From CAWJPY01 sp963844865 (GTDB lineage Bacteria; Acidobacteriota; Thermoanaerobaculia; Thermoanaerobaculales; Sulfomarinibacteraceae), in the NCBI GenBank assembly GCA_963844865.1, contig CAWJPY010000005.1, positions 62,001 to 126,000 of the forward strand: a DNA stretch of 64,000 bases, read 5' to 3'. Positions 32,096 through 40,009 of this stretch are shown one piece after another. Positions within the stretch are counted from its first letter, which is position 1. Every line of letters starts with the position of its first letter. A model generated the notes under the pieces. The model worked only from the letters and a program-made list of their open reading frames with translations, was not told the origin of the DNA and did not search any database. The position numbers and the translations under genes were made by a program.

Positions 32096-33148
32096 ATGGA
32101 CAAGCCACGCTACTACTTCACCGGGGATACAGACAGGGCGGACATCGACTTCGCCCACCTCGGTTTCAGCTACTTCCCCTGTCCGTACCGCTTCGAGGCG
32201 GTCTACCAGCACGGCGTGTGGAGGGTGCGCGGCTTGTTGGAGGACTCCACCGTGAGTCTCCCCGAGGGGAGCCAGTGCCTCCACTATGGGCAGGAGCTCT
32301 TCGAGGGCATGAAGGTCCACGGCGGCGCTGACGGCAAGGTCTACGCCTTCCGGCCGCGCCTCAACGCCGAGCGGATGAATCAGGGCGCGGCGTACCTGCA
32401 GGGTCCGCCTGTTCCCGAGGAGCTCTTCATCCGTGGCGTCGAGGAGGTCACCGCCGCCAACCTGCCCTATGTCCCTCCCCACGGCAGCGGCGCCAGCCTG
32501 TACCTGCGCCCCATGTACCTCGGCGTGGACGAGAACATCGGCGTCAAGCCCGCACGTCGCTACCTCTTCCGCATCTTCGTGAGCCCGGTTGGCCCCTACT
32601 TCAAGAGCGGGTTCGGGCCCGGCCTGGGGCAGGAGTTCATGGTCACGGGCTACGACCGGGCCGCGCCTCACGGAACAGGGCACGTCAAGGCCGGAGGTAA
32701 CTACGCATGCTCGTTCACGCCCGGCGCCGAGGCCAAGGCCCGGGGCTTCTCGGAGGCCGTGTACCTCGACCCGGCGCAGCACCGCTACATCGACGAAATC
32801 GGTGCCGCGAACTTCCTCGCCCTGAAGGGCAAGGCCCTCGTCACTCCGGACTCCAAGACGGTCCTGCCCTCGGTCACCAGACGCTCCCTGCTGGAGATCG
32901 CGGAGCGCCTCTTCGACTGGCCCACCCAGGAACGGAAGATTCCCCTCGAGGAGCTCGGTGAGATCGACGCCGCAGCCTGCTGTGGCACGGCTGCGATTCT
33001 GAGCTGGATCAGCAAGATCGTGGACGGGGAACGGACCTGGGAGTTCCCCTTCGACGAGCGCTGGCGCCAGCTCCACGACAAGCTCATCGGCATCCAGACC
33101 GCCAGTGAGGAGGATCCCTTCGGCTGGCGGCACGAGATCCCCACGTAG
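32096..33148 (+). CDS. ilvE: Branched-chain amino acid aminotransferase
   Basis: 350 residues. A class IV PLP aminotransferase for the last step of leucine, isoleucine and valine synthesis. Blocks are LHYGQELFEGMKVHGGADGKVYAFRP, LYLRPMYLGVDENIGVKPA, GHVKAGGNYACS with the PLP Lys, YIDEIGAANFLALKG and ACCGTAAILSW. This is the longer BCAT type found in eukaryotes and some bacteria. The ATG at 32096 follows GGAGGTGCTC. The 81 bases upstream include TGCTATCC, a possible extended -10. Confidence 0.92.
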   Translation: MDKPRYYFTGDTDRADIDFAHLGFSYFPCPYRFEAVYQHGVWRVRGLLEDSTVSLPEGSQCLHYGQELFEGMKVHGGADGKVYAFRPRLNAERMNQGAAYLQGPPVPEELFIRGVEEVTAANLPYVPPHGSGASLYLRPMYLGVDENIGVKPARRYLFRIFVSPVGPYFKSGFGPGLGQEFMVTGYDRAAPHGTGHVKAGGNYACSFTPGAEAKARGFSEAVYLDPAQHRYIDEIGAANFLALKGKALVTPDSKTVLPSVTRRSLLEIAERLFDWPTQERKIPLEELGEIDAAACCGTAAILSWISKIVDGERTWEFPFDERWRQLHDKLIGIQTASEEDPFGWRHEIPT

Positions 33149-33169
33149 CGGGTGGGGGGAGGAGAGAGC

Positions 33170-33604
33170 CTAGCCGAAGGGCCACCACCACGGTCGCGTG
33201 GGAACCTCCGGAGCATGGTCGCCGGAGCGTGCAGCGTCCAGAGCCTGCCGGCGCTCGTCCGCATCCAGCTCCACCAGCAGGCAGTGGGCATCCTCGACGG
33301 CGGCCAGCAGATCGGGGGCCGAGTTGAGGATCACCACGTCCATGTAGTCGCCGTCCGGCAGTGCCCGGGCGACCCGCGCCGACACCCCGTTGAGCGCCGC
33401 GCGCACGGATCGAACCGCGTGCCGACGCAACCAGACGAACAGCACCAGCTCCGGATGTGACTGCTGTCCCGGAACGTACACCTCCGGCAGGTACGCGAAA
33501 GCCACGTCCTGGCAGTCCTGCAGCGCGCCCTGCAGGCTTTCGAGGAGCTCGGAATCCGGGGGTTGCCTGGGTCGTCTGATCTCGAGGGGCGGTCCGGCTT
33601 CCAT
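33170..33604 (-). CDS. SseB C-terminal-like protein
   Basis: 144 residues. A single alpha/beta domain (LLESLQGALQDCQDVAFAYLPEVYV, HPELVLFVWLR, DYMDVVILNSAPDLLAAVEDAHCLLVEL) resembles the C-terminal domain of SseB-like proteins, whose role is unclear. Assignment is by pattern only. It ends in a Trp-rich PWWWPFG. The ATG at 33604 has no ribosome-binding site but TAAGAT six bases upstream, so it is another leaderless candidate. Divergent from yqgE. Confidence 0.5.
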   Translation of the reverse strand: MEAGPPLEIRRPRQPPDSELLESLQGALQDCQDVAFAYLPEVYVPGQQSHPELVLFVWLRRHAVRSVRAALNGVSARVARALPDGDYMDVVILNSAPDLLAAVEDAHCLLVELDADERRQALDAARSGDHAPEVPTRPWWWPFG

Positions 33605-33610
33605 CCACAG

Positions 33611-33616
33611 ATCTTA
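33611..33616 (-). promoter_or_regulatory. -10 element of putative leaderless SseB-like transcript
   Basis: Minus strand TAAGAT, six bases, then ATG at 33604. Confidence 0.4.
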
Positions 33617-33707
33617 GCCCGATCCCGCTCCTCGGTCGCCGACCACAGGCGCGGAGGCTGCCACCGCAGGCCGCCCGGTCTCACAACGTTGGGCGAACGA
33701 CCATCTT

Positions 33708-33716
33708 TGATAGCAT
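33708..33716 (+). promoter_or_regulatory. Extended -10 of putative leaderless yqgE transcript
   Basis: TGATAGCAT, six bases, then ATG at 33723; no ribosome-binding site. Confidence 0.5.
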
Positions 33717-33722
33717 AGGCCC

Positions 33723-34301
33723 ATGACCGAGCTGGCCACGCCCCTGGAGGGCAAGCTGCTCATCGCCATGCCGAACCTGGCGGATCCCAACTTCTGGCAC
33801 ACAGTGGTGCTGGTGGGAGTGCACACCGAGAACGACGGCGCCTTCGGCCTCGTCGTCAACCGCCCGCTGGACATCGACCTCAAGGACATCCTCGAAGAGC
33901 TCGGCGCGGAGGTGGAGGGCGGCAGCTTCCCCCAGGTCCTGTCCGGTGGGCCCGTGGAGCCGAGCCACGGGTTCGTGCTCTATGAGAACGCCGACACCGG
34001 CGACTGGGATGAGGCGGCCCTCCGGATCGACGGGGACCTGACCGTGTCCGGCAGCACCGAGACCCTCTCCAGGCTCGCTCACGGCCGCATCGGCAGCCGC
34101 TACTATCTGCTGCTCGGCTACTCAGGCTGGCATCCCGGTCAGCTCGAGCGCGAGATCGAGGAGAACTCGTGGCTGGTGGCGCCTCTGGACGCCTCGATCC
34201 TCTTCGACGTGCCCGTGGACGAACGCTGGGCCGCCGCCCTGCGCTCCATTGGAGTCGATCCCGGCACGCTGGTGGATCTCGGGCCCGGTGATCCGAGCTG
34301 A
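33723..34301 (+). CDS. yqgE: YqgE/AlgH family protein (UPF0301)
   Basis: 192 residues spanning the whole family: GKLLIAMPNLADPNFWHTVVLVGVHTENDGAFGLVVNRPLDIDL, SGGPVEPSHGFVLYE, YYLLLGYSGWHPGQLEREIEENSWLVAP and FDVPVDERWAAALRSIG. The family is conserved in Gram-negative bacteria; a transcription-related role was proposed for AlgH, but the biochemical function is unknown. The N-terminus at 33723 matches homologues, which supports the leaderless reading of its promoter. Confidence 0.92.
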   Translation: MTELATPLEGKLLIAMPNLADPNFWHTVVLVGVHTENDGAFGLVVNRPLDIDLKDILEELGAEVEGGSFPQVLSGGPVEPSHGFVLYENADTGDWDEAALRIDGDLTVSGSTETLSRLAHGRIGSRYYLLLGYSGWHPGQLEREIEENSWLVAPLDASILFDVPVDERWAAALRSIGVDPGTLVDLGPGDPS

Positions 34302-34319
34302 AGAAGCCTCAGGTCCGAA

Positions 34320-34490
34320 ACAACGATCGCCCGGCACCGTGGTGCCGGGCGGATGGTTGAGGTCGGGAGGGACCGTGAAGCGTGGCAGGTAGGACCGATA
34401 TGAATGGAATAAAGTAGGTAAGCCGATAAAGGTTGGCCCAAGATGGTAGGGTCAAGGTGGACAGCGTTCCGGTTTCCCTCCCAGTAACGT
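34320..34490 (-). ncRNA. Candidate structured small RNA (about 170 nt, 6S-like shape)
   Basis: It lies in a gene-free gap between two convergent genes, in DNA much less GC-rich than its surroundings. Minus-strand transcription would start near 34490 from a near-consensus promoter (34526-34498) and stop at the hairpin at 34351-34328. The ends of the body pair as a long rod: arms 34365-34382 and 34465-34482 form about 16 bp with small bulges (GGGAGGGA/TCCCTCCC, CCG/CGG, GAA/TTC, CG/CG). An internal bubble of about ten bases on each side follows, then a further GACC/GGTC stem (34393-34396 and 34450-34453). A rod with a central bubble recalls 6S RNA, but no family consensus was identified. No ORF fits. 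Confidence 0.5.
34328..34351 (-). terminator. Strong hairpin terminator
   Basis: An 11-bp perfect stem (CGCCCGGCACC/GGTGCCGGGCG, arms 34328-34338 and 34341-34351) with a two-base centre. On the minus strand it is followed by ATCGTTGTTT, a weak T-tract, which fits termination of the candidate small RNA; it may also end yqgE transcription. Confidence 0.6.
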
Positions 34491-34497
34491 TAGGAGC

Positions 34498-34526
34498 ATT
34501 ATACGACCTGGCGCCGGTGTTGTCCA
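34498..34526 (-). promoter_or_regulatory. Near-consensus sigma70 promoter for the candidate small RNA
   Basis: Minus strand TGGACA (34526-34521), exactly 17 bases, TATAAT (34503-34498). It is the only perfect TATAAT with correct spacing I found in the window, and it has no ORF behind it. Confidence 0.65.
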
Positions 34527-34598
34527 TACCCTTGTGAAAAATTCCACTATGATTCGCCGGCAGCCCGCGAGACGCCGTCGCCAGGCCCGCCTTCTCTG

Positions 34599-35549
34599 TC
34601 AATCCGCGCTTCCCGGCTGCAGGTCCACCTCGACCTCGGCGGCCTCTCCGGACCGCGCCTCGAACTCCACCCGACGGCTCTCGAATCCGGGCGCCGACAC
34701 CTCGAGCAGGTGGTCACCCGAGGAAATCGCCAAGGGGGCGGCCAGGCGGCTGAGCTCCCCACCGGTCGCCAGAAACTCGCCGTCAAGGAAGACCTCCGCA
34801 GTCGCGGGCGTGATGACCAACCGCACGGAGGCGAGCTGCCGCACCTGCCGCGGGGTTTCAACGCCCTGCGCGGAGAGGTCAGGCCGCAGGCTTCGATCCG
34901 GGCCCGCAGGAACGGCCGGCGCACGTCCCGCGGACGCTTTCTCGGGTCCGTACACCCGGCGCAGGGTCCCCTTCTCCGCCGTCCCGCGCTCGGGTCGCTC
35001 CTTGCTGGTGCCCTTGATCCGCTGCATCCGCTGCCGGATGTCGAAGCGGCACCTCGGACGCGCGGCGATCCGGAATGCCACCGTCTCGTACCCCCCCAGG
35101 CGCGCTTCGAGAAGGTAGTCCCCGGGCTCCAGGTAGAGAAACCCGTTGCTGCCGTTGAAGGCACGGGCTGGACCGATGTCCCGTCCGTCCAGCAGGAGGT
35201 GCACGTCCTTGGGCCTGAGGTCCGTCATCACGACCGCCACTCGCGGGGGGCTTGGCTCGGTATCCGGATCCCGCCAGGGGGGCAGGGCGGCGCCGACGGG
35301 GATGCACACCGCATCGACCGCCGGCACGTCGCCGGCGACTCCCCGCCCACCCTCAGCCGCAGGCATCGGCTCACCGGTCGAGACGGGCCGTCCCGTCGCT
35401 TCGGGGGCCCCTCCCGACCCAGCCAGGGCAGGAGCGTAGGTCCCTGGAGGGATGCAGGGTTCCCGGGGCTCCGAGCCGGTTCCCGTTGCGGCGGGCATCA
35501 CTGCCCACGAGATCGCCGCGGCCCAGATGAGCGCTTGCAGTCGTCCCAT
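34599..35549 (-). CDS. Exported protein with two PEGA-type domains
   Basis: 316 residues. A signal peptide (RLQALIWAAAISWAVMPAATG) is followed by a Pro/Gly/Ala-rich region. Two PEGA-like beta-sandwich domains come next: VHLLLDGRDIGPARAFNGSN with YLEPGDYLLEARLGGYET, and AEVFLDGEFLATGGELSRLA with ISSGDHLLEVSAPGFESRRVEF. A basic linker separates them. PEGA domains are surface modules of unknown ligand. The ATG at 35549 has GGGAGGTG upstream. It follows the GT2 gene on the same strand with a 13-base gap. Confidence 0.75.
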   Translation of the reverse strand: MGRLQALIWAAAISWAVMPAATGTGSEPREPCIPPGTYAPALAGSGGAPEATGRPVSTGEPMPAAEGGRGVAGDVPAVDAVCIPVGAALPPWRDPDTEPSPPRVAVVMTDLRPKDVHLLLDGRDIGPARAFNGSNGFLYLEPGDYLLEARLGGYETVAFRIAARPRCRFDIRQRMQRIKGTSKERPERGTAEKGTLRRVYGPEKASAGRAPAVPAGPDRSLRPDLSAQGVETPRQVRQLASVRLVITPATAEVFLDGEFLATGGELSRLAAPLAISSGDHLLEVSAPGFESRRVEFEARSGEAAEVEVDLQPGSAD

Positions 35550-35562
35550 GGCGCACCTCCCG

Positions 35563-36486
35563 TCACCGCCCGTGCAAGCCCCTTGCCAGTCCCTCCAGAT
35601 AGCAGAGATCCACGAAGCGCTGGTAGAGGCGATGGGGAAGCGTCGTCGAAATCGCCTCCGCAGCAGCGATGGTGGCGCCGAGAAGCACCGCCTGCACACG
35701 CCCGGCGGTCGCCGAGAGTCGGGGGCGGTTCACGCCCAAGAAGTCCGCCAGCTCAGGATGCTTCTCGACGAAGATGGCCGCCGATCTCCCGGACGTCCTC
35801 TGCCGGAGACAGAATGTCCGCACATCGACACGATGATGATGGATGGTGCGCGCCCGGGGCTGGTAGTGCATGCGCAGGCCGTGAGCCACCGCCCGGTACG
35901 CGAACTCGATGTCCTCCCAGGCCGCGGCCGGGAAGTCCTCGCGGAACCCGCCCTCCTCCTGGAGGACCTTCCGCGGCAGGGAGATGTTGGAGGTGTAGAA
36001 GAAGTTGAAACCCACCGCCAGCGGCCGATCGATGAGAGCGTAGCCGAACTGGGGCCCGTACTCATTGAGGAAGCGGAGGAAGGGACTGTCGTAGGCCCGA
36101 GGGAAGGTCGTGTATCCGACCACCGCCAGGGGCTCCTGGTCGGCGAACACACGATGGTGCTCCAGGTGTTCCATCAACAGTCCGGGCGCGGGGACAGTGT
36201 CGTCCCCGAGGAACAGGATCACCTCATGGCGAGCCTCTTCGCATCCCCGGTTCCGGGCCCGCGCCGGTCCAGAGTTCGGCTGGCTCAGAAGACGCAGGGG
36301 CAGGCGGCCCGACCATCCCTGCAACCGCTCCCTGGTCCCGTCGCTCGACCCATCGTCCACGACGAGGACCTCGACCTTCGTGTCGGGAGCCAGCCACTGC
36401 CCGTCGAGCGCCTCGAGAACAGTCACCAGGTCGTCGCACCTGTTCCAGGTCGGGATCACGATGCTGGCCGAAGGGAGCGGGGTCAC
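35563..36486 (-). CDS. Family 2 glycosyltransferase
   Basis: 307 residues. A GT-A fold inverting transferase that moves a sugar from a nucleotide-sugar. SIVIPTWNRCDDLVTVLEAL and VLVVDDGSSDGTRERL bind the nucleotide. ARARNRGCEEARHEVILFLGDDT supplies the DxD-like motif, and AAWEDIEFAYRAVAHG carries the catalytic ED. The C-terminal end (TLPHRLYQRFVDLCYLEGLARGL) may lie on the membrane. The acceptor is unknown. It sits between alr and the PEGA gene on the same strand. Confidence 0.88.
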   Translation of the reverse strand: MTPLPSASIVIPTWNRCDDLVTVLEALDGQWLAPDTKVEVLVVDDGSSDGTRERLQGWSGRLPLRLLSQPNSGPARARNRGCEEARHEVILFLGDDTVPAPGLLMEHLEHHRVFADQEPLAVVGYTTFPRAYDSPFLRFLNEYGPQFGYALIDRPLAVGFNFFYTSNISLPRKVLQEEGGFREDFPAAAWEDIEFAYRAVAHGLRMHYQPRARTIHHHRVDVRTFCLRQRTSGRSAAIFVEKHPELADFLGVNRPRLSATAGRVQAVLLGATIAAAEAISTTLPHRLYQRFVDLCYLEGLARGLHGR

Positions 36487-36519
36487 GGCGTCGATTCCCG
36501 AGTGGACGGCCCCGCGCTG

Positions 36520-37692
36520 TCAGCGGTGCGAGCCAGGAGCATCCGTCACGATCCGCGGGATGTGGGGCGCCAGTCGAGCCAACACCTCGTAGTTGATGGT
36601 CCCACTCAACTCGGCCAGCTCCTCGGCGGTCACCTCCGCGCCGGCCTGGCGGCCGATCAGCACCACCTCGTCGCCGACGCCGACCCCGGAAACATCCGTG
36701 ACGTCGGCCATGATGATGTTCATGCACACTCGCCCCACCACCGGGACCCGCCTCCCGTCCACCAACACCCGGGCACGATTCCCGAGGCTCCTCGTGAAGC
36801 CGTCGGCGTACCCCACTGGGAGGACGGCCAGGCGGGTCGGCCGCAAGGCGGTCCAGGTCCGGCCGTACCCCACCGTCTCCCCCTTGGCCACCTCCTGGAT
36901 CTGGCCGATGACCGTCCGCCACTCCAAGACCGGCTCCAACTTCACTCCGTTGCGGCCGTGGTCCCGAATCCAGGTGAGCTGCGTCTCCCGCGACGGCCAG
37001 TGTCCGTACATGGAAATGCCGACGCGCGCTAGGGTGAAATCGGTCTCCCTGAACAGCAGCGTCGCCGCCGAGCACGCGGCGTGGATGTACGGCGGCTCCG
37101 TGGCGAGGGCGGCACGACCCACTTCGATCGCCCGCTGAAATTCACTCAGCTGACGCCGCGCAAAATCATGCTCGAGGGTGTCCTCAATGTTGGCGAAATG
37201 CGTGGCTAGACCAACGACCTGGAGACCTTGCCGCGCCGCCAGCCGACAGGCCGCTTCGAGCCGATCGACGGCGAACCCCTGTCGCTTGGTGCCGGTGTCG
37301 ACCTTGAGATGCACCGGCAGGGCAATGCCGGCCCGCCGCCGATGCTCCCCCACCCACGTGAGCACCTCTTCGGTCGACACCACGATGTGCACGTCCGGGT
37401 CCAGACCGTCAAGCTCCTCAGGCGGGCAGTAACCCATGACCAGGATCGGACAATGCACTCCGAGTCGACGGATCTCACGGGCCTCCCAGGGGGCGTGCAC
37501 CGCAAGCCAGTCGGCGTGCCTGGACGCGATTGGTGCGATCTCCTTCAGGCCGTGTCCATAGGCGTTCGCCTTCACCACCGCGGCGATCTGGGCCCGATCG
37601 CCGAGAAGATCGCGGAACAACCCGAGGTTGCCCTCGAGCGCCCTCGCGCTCAGGTTGATCCACTGGCCATGGTCTGGAGATCGCGGCGTCAC
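36520..37692 (-). CDS. alr: Alanine racemase
   Basis: 390 residues. A PLP enzyme making D-alanine for peptidoglycan. PLP Lys in AVVKANAYGHG, catalytic Tyr in RVGISMYGHWPS, VGYGRTW and RVCMNIIMADVTD are all intact. The GTG at 37692 places the protein start ten residues before INLSARALEGN, as in homologues, and TACACT seven bases upstream would make it leaderless. Longer in-frame starts up to 37824 add a non-conserved stretch. An inverted repeat GGTGTC/GACACC lies at 37802-37822. Confidence 0.93.
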   Translation of the reverse strand: MTPRSPDHGQWINLSARALEGNLGLFRDLLGDRAQIAAVVKANAYGHGLKEIAPIASRHADWLAVHAPWEAREIRRLGVHCPILVMGYCPPEELDGLDPDVHIVVSTEEVLTWVGEHRRRAGIALPVHLKVDTGTKRQGFAVDRLEAACRLAARQGLQVVGLATHFANIEDTLEHDFARRQLSEFQRAIEVGRAALATEPPYIHAACSAATLLFRETDFTLARVGISMYGHWPSRETQLTWIRDHGRNGVKLEPVLEWRTVIGQIQEVAKGETVGYGRTWTALRPTRLAVLPVGYADGFTRSLGNRARVLVDGRRVPVVGRVCMNIIMADVTDVSGVGVGDEVVLIGRQAGAEVTAEELAELSGTINYEVLARLAPHIPRIVTDAPGSHR

Positions 37693-37699
37693 GGCCCGC

Positions 37700-37705
37700 A
37701 GTGTA
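37700..37705 (-). promoter_or_regulatory. -10 element of putative leaderless alr transcript
   Basis: Minus strand TACACT, seven bases, then GTG at 37692, identical in layout to fmt. No Shine-Dalgarno sequence. Confidence 0.5.
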
Positions 37706-37977
37706 TCGCTTCGGAGAACGGTCCGCCATCCCGGCGCAGGCGGTACATCCGAGAGGGTTACTCGTGGCTTTGATCGGTTCCAGGACTTCATTTCGTCGGC
37801 AGGTGTCAGCTCGAACGACACCACAATTCACCGCCACTTCCACCTGGGCGCCCGGATCCCGGGCGGTCGGTCGGGCCGAACTTCCATCCCAGTCCAACAC
37901 CCATTCTTCGAGTCACTCTGAGAGTATCTGATCCTCCCGATCCGCAAACTCGTGCGGACATCCCACAGCAAGTTGGC

Positions 37978-38006
37978 TTGACTCTCGTTGGGAAACTGTC
38001 TATCGT
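37978..38006 (+). promoter_or_regulatory. Sigma70-type promoter of the 38.0 kb orphan gene
   Basis: TTGACT (37978-37983), 17 bases, TATCGT (38001-38006). The leader of about 20 bases holds GGAGG. Confidence 0.6.
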
Positions 38007-38032
38007 CTATCTAAAGTCTTTGGAGGTGAGTG

Positions 38033-38422
38033 ATGCCTTTTGAGCGATTTGTTCCTCCCCGAGCTCCTGGTGCACGACCGAGAGTCACCATTCGACCCAG
38101 CGGGCTGATCTCGTTCGACGCCACCGCGGTCGAGCTGTTCGGGCTCGACAAGGCCACGTATGCCATTCTCTACTTCGACAAGACGCGCAAGATCATCGGC
38201 ATCCAACCAACCAACAATCAGAAGGAAACCGGCTCGTTCAGAATGTCGAGACGGCGCCGTTCCATCAGCCTGAAAGCACCCCAGTTCTTCGAGCAATACG
38301 GGCTGGAAATCGACGAGCCCCAACGCTTCGATGTCATCGAAGACAAGACGAGCAAAATGCTGACCGTTCCGGTAAAGGACGTGCAAAGGCGCCGTGGGCG
38401 GCGGCCCAAGAAGACCGCCTGA
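38033..38422 (+). CDS. Conserved-looking basic protein of unknown function
   Basis: 129 residues. PRVTIRPSGLISFDATAVELFGL, KATYAILYFDKTRKIIGIQPTNNQKE and ISLKAPQFFEQYGLEIDE form a compact alpha/beta unit. I have a sense of similar short proteins elsewhere (R/K-P-K-V-S-I-R pattern, then a YFD-K-IGI-PT strand) but know no function. The tail RRRGRRPKK is AT-hook-like and suggests nucleic-acid binding. It is monocistronic with a good promoter and a GGAGG site six bases before the ATG. Base composition is clearly lower in GC than its neighbours. Confidence 0.7.
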   Translation: MPFERFVPPRAPGARPRVTIRPSGLISFDATAVELFGLDKATYAILYFDKTRKIIGIQPTNNQKETGSFRMSRRRRSISLKAPQFFEQYGLEIDEPQRFDVIEDKTSKMLTVPVKDVQRRRGRRPKKTA

Positions 38423-38471
38423 TCCCTCGCGGTCGACGCGGTGGCGCGCTCCCTGACGTCCACCGAACGGC

Positions 38472-39288
38472 TCAGTCAAACCGACCGGGCCACGACGCCG
38501 GGACCCCGAACAGATCGCGAAAGTTGTCCGTCGTCCGCGCCGCGATGACGGCGGGATCAGCTCGCCAGACCTCGGCCAACATCTTTCCAACCTGGACCAC
38601 GGAATGCAGGCTCATTCCGCCGTCCGCGGTGGGGGACCGGCGCCAGGAAGGGGCTATCCGTCTCCACGACGACGTGGGACGCATCCAACGCCGCCGCCAT
38701 GTCACGGATGTTGTCGGCGTTTGCGAACGTGATCATGCCTGACACTCCCACCAGCAGGCCCATGGCGACCACTTCACGTGCTTGCGCCGCCCCTTCCGTG
38801 AATGAATGGCACACTCCGCGGAGCTGCCCGGCCCGTTCGCCGAGAAGCTCCTCTAGGTCGCTCCACGACTCCCGGTTGTGGATCACCACCGGCCGCCCGC
38901 TCTCCAGGGCCAGGTCGAGCTGCCACGCCAGAGCCGAGAGCTGATCTTCACGCGGGGAGCTCATGTAGTGGTAATCGAGCCCGATCTCCCCCACCGCCAC
39001 CACCCCGCGCGCCTCGAGCGCGGCCTCGACGCGCCGTTTCAGGGTCGCATCCAGGGAGGTCGCCTCGTGGGGATGGACGCCGACGGCCACCACGATCTGC
39101 TCGGGGAAGCGTTCGTGCAGGGTGAGCGCCGCGTCCAGATCGTCGGCGCCTGTGGTGGGCACCAGCACGCCGCCGACGCTCCGGTCGGCGGCCCGCACCA
39201 GCACGTCGCCCACCTCGTCGGAGTCGAACATCGTGAGGTGGGCGTGGGAGTCGACCCAGGAGCTTGATGCAGCCATCGGCGACCTCAT
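38472..39288 (-). pseudogene. tatD: TatD family deoxyribonuclease, one +1 frameshift
   Basis: A metal-dependent amidohydrolase-fold nuclease. The first frame covers most of the protein: WVDSHAHL, VGVHPHEA, GEIGLDYHY, VIHNRES, CHSFTEG and ETDSPFLAPVPHRGRRNEPAF. The sequence then needs one base removed (an extra G on the plus strand at 38601-38602) to continue as VVQVGKMLAEVWRADP and ARTTDNFRDLFGV, the normal C-terminus. A single +1 in a short G run may be a sequencing error or a recent mutation. ATG at 39288 has TAGACT seven bases upstream; an in-frame ATG at 39276 has AGG upstream. Last gene of the hrcA operon. Confidence 0.82.
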
Positions 39289-39295
39289 GCCCGGG

Positions 39296-39301
39296 AGTCT
39301 A
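39296..39301 (-). promoter_or_regulatory. -10 element before tatD
   Basis: Minus strand TAGACT, seven bases, then ATG at 39288. It overlaps the rsmE stop, so tatD may have its own leaderless transcript in addition to operon read-through. Confidence 0.35.
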
Positions 39302-40009
39302 CCCCATGACCACGAGGAAGCTGGCGCCGGTGACGGCGGCGGTCTCAGCCCGCAGGACGTGCGGCCCCAGCCACACCCGCGGCCAGCGTTCGGGGTCGAG
39401 AAGTCGCCGCTCGTCGGTGGTCAGGCCCCCCTCCGGGCCGACCACCAGCAAACGAGGGTGGTCAGGAGGCAGCGACAGGGGGGGCAGACCCGCCGGATCC
39501 GCCACCAGGCCACCGCCTCCTGAGCTCTGTTCCACCAGCTCCGGAAGCGTGACCGGGTCGGTCACGATCATGCTCCACGGTCGGTGACACTGCTTGATTG
39601 CCTGGCGCGCCGCCTCCCGCCAGTGGGCGAGGCGCCGTTCGACGGCAGCGCGGGGGAGCTGGCTGCGCGCGGCCAGGAGGGGCAGCAGACGCCGGACTCC
39701 CACCTCCGCGGTCTTCTGCACCGCCCAGTCCATGGTGCGTCCGTGAAGCACGCCCAGGGCCACGTCCACGCCGGACCGCGCAGGTGGCGACTCGGTTTCC
39801 ACGGACTCCACCTCCGCCGTGCAACGACTTCGGCCGGAGAACCGAAGGACGGCCGCAGCCGTCGTCCCCTCGCCGTCGGCGAGCACGATCCGCATCCCGG
39901 AGCGCAGGCGCAGGACGGCCGTGGCGTGCTTCGCCTCGACGTTGTCCAGCTCCACCATCGCGCCCGACCGCAGAGATCCCGGTGCTGCCAGCAGCCAGGG
40001 CTCAGCCAC
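39299..40009 (-). CDS. rsmE: 16S rRNA (uracil-1498 N3)-methyltransferase RsmE
   Basis: 236 residues. A SPOUT-class methyltransferase. The N-terminal PUA-like RNA-binding part (VELDNVEAKHATAVLRLRSGM, LADGEGTT) precedes the trefoil-knot domain: QKTAEVGVRRLLPL, RLAHWREAARQAIKQCHRPW, VVGPEGGLTTDE and LGPHVLRAETA. GTG at 40009 overlaps the prmA stop by eight bases, the usual prmA-rsmE pairing, which indicates translational coupling. Confidence 0.93.
   Translation of the reverse strand: MAEPWLLAAPGSLRSGAMVELDNVEAKHATAVLRLRSGMRIVLADGEGTTAAAVLRFSGRSRCTAEVESVETESPPARSGVDVALGVLHGRTMDWAVQKTAEVGVRRLLPLLAARSQLPRAAVERRLAHWREAARQAIKQCHRPWSMIVTDPVTLPELVEQSSGGGGLVADPAGLPPLSLPPDHPRLLVVGPEGGLTTDERRLLDPERWPRVWLGPHVLRAETAAVTGASFLVVMG

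Noticed and set aside
34320..34490. SRP (4.5S) RNA, tmRNA or RNase P RNA identity for the candidate small RNA
   Set aside because: The conserved SRP apical GGAAGCAGCC-type sequence is missing, the element is too short for RNase P RNA, and there is no tmRNA alanyl-acceptor arm.
35452..37032. A 526-codon plus-strand open frame across the GT2 gene and alr
   Set aside because: It is antisense to two enzymes with intact catalytic motifs.
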